Under the pieces are notes generated by a model. The model did no database searches. It was not told the origin of the DNA and saw only the letters and a program-made list of their open reading frames with translations. From JAMWZF01 sp041628615 (GTDB lineage: Bacteria > Pseudomonadota > Alphaproteobacteria > Rhodobacterales > Rhodobacteraceae): a DNA stretch of 11,565 nucleotides. A program made the translations under genes and the position numbers. Where the stretch lies: positions 1 to 11,565 of the forward strand of contig JBFKOW010000117.1 in the NCBI GenBank assembly GCA_041628615.1, read 5' to 3'. Positions 7,079 through 11,565 of the stretch are shown here, one piece after another. How positions within the stretch are numbered: position 1 is the first letter of the stretch; each line of letters opens with the position of its first letter.

Positions 7079-7880
7079 CTCCAGCAGGGTCCGGAACCGC
7101 GCGAACTCGTCGTCGTCGATCGCCACCACGTGGCCGGGGGCCGGGTAGGCGCCGGTCTCGACCTCGGACCGGAACTCGCGGAAGGCGGCGACCCGTTCGC
7201 GCTGCAACCGGCCGTATTCGGCGCGGAAGTCCCGGTAGCTGCGGGCGTGGCGGGGCCGGTGCCCGCGGGTGCAGCCCAGCACGTCCTCGGCGAAGAGGTA
7301 TTGCGCGTCGGCATGCGGGCCCGCGCCCCATGCCGAACAGCAGCAGCGACGTGCGGCGGGCGATCTCGGCGGCGACCCGGTCGGGCACCACCTCGATCTC
7401 GGCGCCGAAGCAGCCGGCCTCTTCCAGCCGGCGAACGTGGCGGAAGACCTCCATCGCGCCCTCGGCGGTCTTGCCCACGGCCCGGAACCCGCCGGTCCAT
7501 GTCGCCTTGGAGGGGATCAGCCCGACATGGCTGACCACCGGGATGCCGTCGTCGGCCAGCGCCCGGATCGTGCCGAGCGAGGCGGCGCAATAGACGCAGT
7601 CGCCGCCGATCCGCATCGCCCGGTGCGCGGCGCGCTGGTAGTCCTCCAGCGTGACGAGTTCGCCGTAGAGCAGGCCGACCTGCACGAAGCAGTCGCCCGC
7701 CGCCGCGCGCATCGCTGGGGTCCAGACCGGGTCGATGATCGACAGGATGTCGATCCCGGCCTCGGAGGCCGCGGCGGCCTCGTCCTCGGTCTCGACATAT
7801 AGCATGGTGAGCCGCCGTCGCCCCCTGGCGGCGCGGAGGTCGGCCACCGTCGGCCGGGTGTGGCGCAGCCCGGCGGGCAT
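7073..7880 (-). pseudogene. PanB-like (ketopantoate hydroxymethyltransferase superfamily) gene, single-base frameshift
   Basis: From ATG at 7880 the frame encodes 185 residues of PanB-like TIM-barrel sequence: TVADLRAARGRRRLTMLYVE, AGIDILSIIDP (Asp50), GIPVVSHVGLIPS (His118), TGGFRAVGKT, EIEVVP (Glu163) and LLLFGMG. It then leaves frame. The rest (GPHADAQYLFAEDVLG and onward to the TGA at 7073-7075) is in another frame. Removing one base at 7320-7329, for example G7325, gives GMGAGPH, the expected PanB motif, and a 268-residue protein close to E. coli PanB (264). So this is either a recent lesion or a sequencing error. Residues matching PanB metal Asp45, His136 and catalytic Glu181 are kept. 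By my alignment, the residues matching metal Asp84 and the VKLEG lysine/glutamate are not (VGLLYG and CVYCAAS instead). The intact protein may therefore not be a ketopantoate synthase. It follows the Rieske gene by 39 bases. Confidence 0.82.
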
Positions 7881-7912
7881 CAGGCCGGCCCGCCCGCGGG
7901 TGCGCGGAGCAT
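7881..7912 (-). other. Possible 10-codon leader peptide coupled to the PanB-like start
   Basis: An ATG at 7912 opens a reading frame for MLRAPAGGPA. Its TGA (7882-7880) shares its final A with the ATG of the PanB-like gene, giving TGATG. GAGGCGG lies 2 bases before the ATG at 7912. The PanB-like gene has no good ribosome site of its own, so re-initiation after this short frame could drive it. It may be chance. Confidence 0.25.
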
Positions 7913-7919
7913 GACCGCC

Positions 7920-8231
7920 TCAGACATCGACATAGACCCGCCCGTCCGCGACCCGCACCGGATAGGTGGCCAGCGCATCGCAGACCGGCGCGCGCATCGC
8001 CGCGCCGGTGCGGTAGTCGAACCGGCCGTTGTGTTTCGGACATTCGATGACGTGGTCCATCACCAGCCCGTCGGCGAGGTGCACCTGTTCGTGGGTGCAG
8101 AGCCCGTCGGTGCAATAGTAGCCATCGTCCGGGCTGCGGTAGATGGCGAAGGTCCGGTCGCCGTGGTCGAAGCGCATCACGTCCTCGGCCTCGATGTCGT
8201 CCGTCGCGCAGGCGTCGATCCAGTTGGCCAT
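7920..8231 (-). CDS. MocE-type Rieske [2Fe-2S] ferredoxin
   Basis: This is a 103-residue soluble electron carrier. The Rieske cluster ligands are all present: Cys45 and His47 in GLCTHEQVHL, then Cys64 and His67 in IECPKHNGRFD (C-X-H, 16 residues, C-X2-H). The short Rieske-only form, the opening MANWIDACATDDI and the ending YPVRVADGRVYVDV match MocE-like ferredoxins known from rhizopine catabolism in rhizobia and similar oxygenase systems. AGGAGA 8 bases before the ATG is a good ribosome site. The gene lies 40 bases downstream of the MocD-like desaturase/hydroxylase and presumably feeds it electrons. No ferredoxin reductase is in the window, so a shared or distant reductase is needed. The assignment as Rieske ferredoxin is firm; the link to a rhizopine-like substrate is only by family resemblance. 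Confidence 0.9.
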   Translation of the reverse strand: MANWIDACATDDIEAEDVMRFDHGDRTFAIYRSPDDGYYCTDGLCTHEQVHLADGLVMDHVIECPKHNGRFDYRTGAAMRAPVCDALATYPVRVADGRVYVDV

Positions 8232-8271
8232 TCTCGGGTCTCCTGTTGTCGGGGTTCGGGAAAGGGGCGGG

Positions 8272-9351
8272 TCACTCGGCGGGCTGGCCGAGGGCGGCCG
8301 CGTGGAAGTCCTCGCGGTAGGGCCGCGCGGTCGGCGGCAGGTCGCGGCGCAGGAACGTGTCCTCGTGGCGCAACTGGCGCAGCAGCACCGGGATCACCTC
8401 GCGGTAGGCGGCGAGGATCGAGGGGCTCGGCGCGGGCAGGTCGTGCCGGATCCGGGCGTGAAGCTCGGGCAGCCGGTGATAGGGCACCATCGGGAACATG
8501 TGGTGTTCCACGTGGTAGTTCATGTTCCAGTAGATGAACCGCGACACCGGGTTCATGTGGACGGTGCGGCTGTTCAACCGGTGGTCGATCACGTTCTCGG
8601 CCAGCCCGGCGTGCTGCAGGACCCCGGTCATCACGTGGTGCCAGGCGCCGTAGAGCCGGGGCAGGCCGATCACCATAAGGGGCAGGATCGACTGCATCGC
8701 GAGGGCGAGGCCGATGGTGGCGGCGTAGATGGCGACCCAGATACGGGCGACCCGGATCACCTTCGGCTGCTCGCTTTCCGGGATGAAGGTGGCCGCCTCG
8801 GGGTCGATCCGGCCGGCGGCGTTGCGCAGCATCGTCGCCCAGCCATGCAGCGCGTCGTGCAGGCCGAGGAAGTTCGAGGCGATCCGCCACAGCGCCGGCG
8901 GCCGCATCGCCACGATCTCGGGGTCGCGCCCGACGATGATCGTGTCGGTGTGGTGGCGGGCATGGCTCCAGCGCCATTCGACCGGGTTGCGGACCATGCA
9001 GAAGCTGGCGACCTGGTAGACCGCGTCGTTCATCCAGCCGGTCCGGAACGCGGTGCCATGGCCGCATTCGTGCCAGCGCGAATCCATCGCCGACCCGTAG
9101 AGCACGCCGTAAGCCAGCCAGAACGGCGCCGACCACCACGACGGCCAGAGCGCGATGCCGATGCCGGCGAAGCCGACCATGCAGACCGCGAGCAGGATCG
9201 TGTCCCGGATCGCCGGTCCGTCCTCGCGCTTCATCAGCGCCTTCATGTCCTTGCGGGGCAGGTCGGTGTGATACCACTCGGCGGCGGCGAGCCCGGTCTC
9301 CTCGGCCCTCCTGGCGTCGGGTCCGGTCAGGGAATAGTCGCGGCTGGTCAT
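8272..9351 (-). CDS. MocD-like fatty acid desaturase/hydroxylase-fold membrane oxygenase
   Basis: This is a 359-residue inner-membrane protein of the fatty acid desaturase superfamily. The three di-iron histidine boxes are intact: H94-ECG-H98, H130-AR-HH134 and H280-VE-HH284. Hydrophobic helices lie at about 52-88 (a hairpin) and 203-232. The stretches WHECGHGTAFRTGWMND and QHAGLAENVIDHRLNSRTV, and NMNYHVEHHMFPMVPYHRLP, resemble the MocD subgroup of membrane hydroxylases more than acyl-lipid desaturases. In rhizobia MocD works with the ferredoxin MocE to demethylate the rhizopine 3-O-methyl-scyllo-inosamine (established for that system). The Rieske partner follows here by 40 bases. The reaction would be an O2-dependent hydroxylation, demethylation or desaturation; the substrate is unproven. 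The start at 9351 has only a distant GAGGA. The gene is divergent from a LacI regulator across a 156-base gap with likely operator repeats. Confidence 0.85.
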   Translation of the reverse strand: MTSRDYSLTGPDARRAEETGLAAAEWYHTDLPRKDMKALMKREDGPAIRDTILLAVCMVGFAGIGIALWPSWWSAPFWLAYGVLYGSAMDSRWHECGHGTAFRTGWMNDAVYQVASFCMVRNPVEWRWSHARHHTDTIIVGRDPEIVAMRPPALWRIASNFLGLHDALHGWATMLRNAAGRIDPEAATFIPESEQPKVIRVARIWVAIYAATIGLALAMQSILPLMVIGLPRLYGAWHHVMTGVLQHAGLAENVIDHRLNSRTVHMNPVSRFIYWNMNYHVEHHMFPMVPYHRLPELHARIRHDLPAPSPSILAAYREVIPVLLRQLRHEDTFLRRDLPPTARPYREDFHAAALGQPAE

Positions 9352-9440
9352 CGGCGTCGGTCCGTCCTCGTCGGGCAGTCGGTCGAGTTGATCCTAGCCG
9401 ATCCGGCGCCGGGATCGGCGCGCCGGCCTTGCCGATCCCC

Positions 9441-9485
9441 TCAATTCGCATCAGGATCGGGGGCAGGCTTGATGTGAATGCATCA
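9441..9485. promoter_or_regulatory. Repeated TGATG/CATCA half-sites, candidate LacI-family operator
   Basis: In the divergent gap, AATTCGCATCA (9443-9453) and TGATGTGAATG (9470-9480) are inverted near-copies (9 of 11 positions) with 16 bases between. TGATG (9470-9474) also pairs with CATCA (9481-9485) across 6 bases. Three related half-sites next to a LacI gene suggest an operator for both directions. The regulator-site pairing is inferred from position. Confidence 0.45.
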
Positions 9486-9498
9486 GAATTCGGCCACC

Positions 9499-9504
9499 GG
9501 AGGG
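9499..9504 (+). promoter_or_regulatory. Ribosome binding site deciding the LacI-family start
   Basis: GGAGGG ends 3 bases before the ATG at 9508. The alternative in-frame ATG at 9478 lies inside the putative operator and would add ten residues not seen in LacI proteins, which usually begin a few residues before the helix-turn-helix. Confidence 0.6.
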
Positions 9505-9507
9505 ACC

Positions 9508-10539
9508 ATGCCCCGACGCCCCACGCTGCACGACCTCGCGCAGGCCGCGGGTGTCGGCGTCGCCACCGTGGACCGGGTGCTGAACGGGCGGCCCCATGTC
9601 CGCGCCGCGACGGTGGAGCGCGTGCTCGCCGCCGCCGAGCGGATCGGCTATCCGCCCCGCCGGCTGGTCGAGCGGCAACGAGACGCGGCGCGCCGCCGCC
9701 TGCGCTTCGGGTTCGTGCTGCACAAGGCGTCGCAGGAATTCTACCGCAGCGTGGCGGCCGAGCTCACCGCCGCCGTCGCCGCCCGCACCGACATCCGCGG
9801 CCAGACCGAGATCCGCTATTCCCCGTCCCAGGCGCCGGGGGATTTCGCGGCCGAACTGAGGGCGATGGCCGAAACCGCCGACGTGGTGGCCACGTCCGCG
9901 ATCAATCACCCCGAGGTGACCGCCGCGATCCGCGACCTGCACGCCGCCGGCCGACCGGTGATCGCGCTGCTGAACGACGTCGCCTCGGGACTGCGGCAGG
10001 GCTATGTCGGGCTCGACAACATGCAGGTCGGCCGGCTCGCGGCGTGGATGATCACCACCCGGGTGCGGGATCCGGGCAAGCTCTGCGTCTTCGTGGGCGG
10101 CAACCGCTGGCACGGGCACATCCTGCGCGAGACCGGGTTCCGCAGTTTCCTGCGCGAGCGGGCGCCCGGATTCGGGATGCTGGACACCGTGGTCAACCTC
10201 GAAACCCGGCAGGTCAGCTACGAGGCGACGATCGACCTTCTCGCGCGGCACCCCGACCTGCGCGGGATCTACGTGGCCGGGGGCGGCATGGAGGGGGCGA
10301 TCGCCGCCCTGCGCGAGGCGCGGCCTCCCGAACGCATCGCCCTCGTGGTCAACGAACTGACCGCCGAAAGCCGCCGGGCCCTGACCGACGGGTACGTGAC
10401 GATGGTGATCGCGACGCCGCTCGCCGAACTCGGGCGCGCGCTCGTCGAGACGATGATCGCGGCGGTGGAGGCCGGCCCCGGCGCCCATTCGGCCCCGCGG
10501 ATCCTGACGCCGCAGCTCTACCTGCCCGAATCGTTCTGA
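9508..10539 (+). CDS. LacI-family transcriptional regulator
   Basis: This is a 343-residue regulator. The N-terminal LacI helix-turn-helix is at about 5-28 (TLHDLAQAAGVGVATVDRVL), with DRVLNGR in place of the usual SRVLNG. It is followed by ATVERVLAAAERIGYPP and an Arg-rich hinge (51-65). Residues from about 66 form a periplasmic-binding-protein-like effector domain: FGFVLHKASQEFY (68-80), GYVGLDNMQVGRLAAWMI (165-182) and GIYVAGGGMEGAI (253-265). Domains of this sort bind sugars, polyols or related small molecules. The gene is divergent from the MocD-like/MocE-like/PanB-like cluster, and candidate half-sites lie between them. The natural reading is control of that cluster and of itself. The 3' end overlaps the RND permease gene on the opposite strand by 22 bases. 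Confidence 0.92.
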   Translation: MPRRPTLHDLAQAAGVGVATVDRVLNGRPHVRAATVERVLAAAERIGYPPRRLVERQRDAARRRLRFGFVLHKASQEFYRSVAAELTAAVAARTDIRGQTEIRYSPSQAPGDFAAELRAMAETADVVATSAINHPEVTAAIRDLHAAGRPVIALLNDVASGLRQGYVGLDNMQVGRLAAWMITTRVRDPGKLCVFVGGNRWHGHILRETGFRSFLRERAPGFGMLDTVVNLETRQVSYEATIDLLARHPDLRGIYVAGGGMEGAIAALREARPPERIALVVNELTAESRRALTDGYVTMVIATPLAELGRALVETMIAAVEAGPGAHSAPRILTPQLYLPESF

Positions 10540-11565
10540 CCGCGCAGGCCCGGCCCCGCCGCCGCCGCACCCGCCCGACGCACGCCCAGGTCGTCGAGGA
10601 TGGCGTAGAGCGCCGGGATCACCACGAGCACGAGCAGCGTCGCCGCCAGCAGACCGAAGACCACCGCGATCACCAGCGGCTTGAGCGTCTGGGCCTGGGT
10701 CGAGGTTTCGAGCAGCAGCGGCGCCATGCCCATGATCGTCGTCGTCACCGAGACGAAGATCGGTCGGAACCGGGCCCGGACGGCGATCCCGGCGGCGGCG
10801 GCCGCGGCCCGCCCTGCCGCCCGTTCGACCCGGATCACCCCCAGCAGCAGGATCGCGTTGTTGACCACGATCCCGGCCAGCGAGGCCGCGCCCACCAGCG
10901 ACGGCATCGATATGTTGTAGCCGGTCAGCGCGTGGCCCCAGATCACCCCGACGAGGGCCAGCGGGATCGACAGCATGACGATCACCGGCTCCAGGTAGCT
11001 GCGGAACTGGAAGCTGAGCACGACGTAGATCCCGACCAGCCCGATGAGGAACCCGCGCAGGATCGAGCCGGCGGTTTCGGCGGCGTTCGCGGCCTGCCCG
11101 GCGACCTCGAAGCCGAGCCCCGGCGTCCGGGCCGCGAGATCCGGAAGGAATCCCGACGCCATCCGCGCGGTGATGGCGTCGGCGTTGCCCTCGCGGCCGT
11201 CGACATTCGCGGACAGCGTCAGGGTCCGCAGTCCGTCCCGCCGGGCGATGCTGCCCCAGCCCCGCGCCTCCGCGATCGCGGCGACCGACGACAGCGGGAC
11301 CGTGCCGCCGCGGGGCAGGGCGATCTCGAACCCGGCGAGATCGGTTCGGGTGGAGCGGTCGGGCTCGGCCAGCAATACCTCGAGATCCCGCGTCCGCCCG
11401 TCCTGCCGTATCGCCGACAGCCTTGTGCCGAGGAACCCGGCCCGCAGCTGCGCCGCGACGTCGGCGGCGGTCAGCCCCAGCGCCTCGGCCCCCGGCGACA
11501 GGGTCAGTCGCAGTTCGGGCGCGCCGGGGCGCAGGTCGAGGATGGCGTCGCGCACACCGCGATAG
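10518..11565 (-). CDS. RND efflux permease, AcrB/MdtB-like family (C-terminal part)
   Basis: About 348 C-terminal residues of an inner-membrane resistance-nodulation-division efflux pump are visible; the gene continues past the right edge, since the frame is open there (YRGVRDAILD). Counting from the codon at 11555, the porter/docking segment includes GAEALGLTAADVAAQLRAGF (22-41) and IRQDGRTRDLEVLL (49-62). Then come the last five helices at about 168-185, 190-210, 218-241, 263-283 and 293-320. They contain the RND signatures GIVVNNAILL (228-237), RFRPIFVSVTTTIMGMAPLL (262-281) and VVIPALYAIL (311-320). A short Ala/Gly-rich tail follows. The membrane-fusion partner and any regulator would be to the right. 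The gene ends within the 3' end of the LacI gene and appears functionally separate from the catabolic cluster. Confidence 0.92.
   Translation of the reverse strand, partial: YRGVRDAILDLRPGAPELRLTLSPGAEALGLTAADVAAQLRAGFLGTRLSAIRQDGRTRDLEVLLAEPDRSTRTDLAGFEIALPRGGTVPLSSVAAIAEARGWGSIARRDGLRTLTLSANVDGREGNADAITARMASGFLPDLAARTPGLGFEVAGQAANAAETAGSILRGFLIGLVGIYVVLSFQFRSYLEPVIVMLSIPLALVGVIWGHALTGYNISMPSLVGAASLAGIVVNNAILLLGVIRVERAAGRAAAAAAGIAVRARFRPIFVSVTTTIMGMAPLLLETSTQAQTLKPLVIAVVFGLLAATLLVLVVIPALYAILDDLGVRRAGAAAAGPGLRGQNDSGR

Noticed and set aside
6763..8115. 450-codon minus-strand open frame spanning the Rieske, PanB-like and racemase genes
   Set aside because: It is out of frame with the recognisable Rieske and PanB-like sequences and has low-complexity composition. 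It exists only because stops are rare at this GC content.

Overview
The window is uniformly GC-rich (about 70% by eye). It is densely packed with genes that use GTG/ATG starts and mostly TGA stops, and it carries a TRAP transporter, FCD-type GntR, RpiR and LacI regulators and a MocD/MocE-like oxygenase pair. This is typical of a metabolically versatile alphaproteobacterium, most likely Rhodobacterales. The assignment rests on gene content and composition only. No rRNA, tRNA, CRISPR array or insertion sequence is visible, and no gap between genes exceeds about 210 bases.

Left part (1-2503): the C-terminal ligand-binding domain of a GntR/FCD regulator enters from the left edge and converges on a minus-strand SLC13-type permease that carries a cytoplasmic TrkA-C (RCK_C) insert. 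The permease is divergent from a MurR/RpiR-type regulator (2504-3361).

Middle part (3362-7066): a tightly coupled plus-strand operon holds a TRAP solute-binding protein, the small TRAP membrane subunit, the large TRAP membrane subunit and an Asp/Glu/hydantoin-racemase-fold protein. The last two junctions are overlapping stop/start codons. The racemase-like protein lacks cysteines at both catalytic positions. A perfect 9-base inverted repeat (arms GAGTTTTCA/TGAAAACTC) upstream of the operon shares a 9-mer with the region just before the RpiR start, so it is a candidate RpiR operator.

Right-middle part (7073-10539): a minus-strand cluster runs from a MocD-like membrane di-iron desaturase/hydroxylase through a MocE-type Rieske ferredoxin to a PanB-like (ketopantoate hydroxymethyltransferase superfamily) gene broken by one extra base near 7325. 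It is divergent from a LacI-family regulator (9508-10539), and the shared 156-base gap contains repeated TGATG-type half-sites that look like an operator. The TRAP/racemase operon and the MocDE/PanB-like cluster converge with 6 bases between their stop codons, inside two overlapping inverted repeats.

Right edge (10518-11565): the C-terminal third of an RND efflux permease on the minus strand overlaps the end of the LacI gene by 22 bases.

Working interpretation (inference): this is an accessory catabolic island. An organic acid or similar small anion is taken up by TRAP (and perhaps by the SLC13 permease) and processed by divergent members of known enzyme folds. Next to it is an oxygenase module resembling rhizopine demethylation genes. 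The substrate cannot be named from sequence alone.
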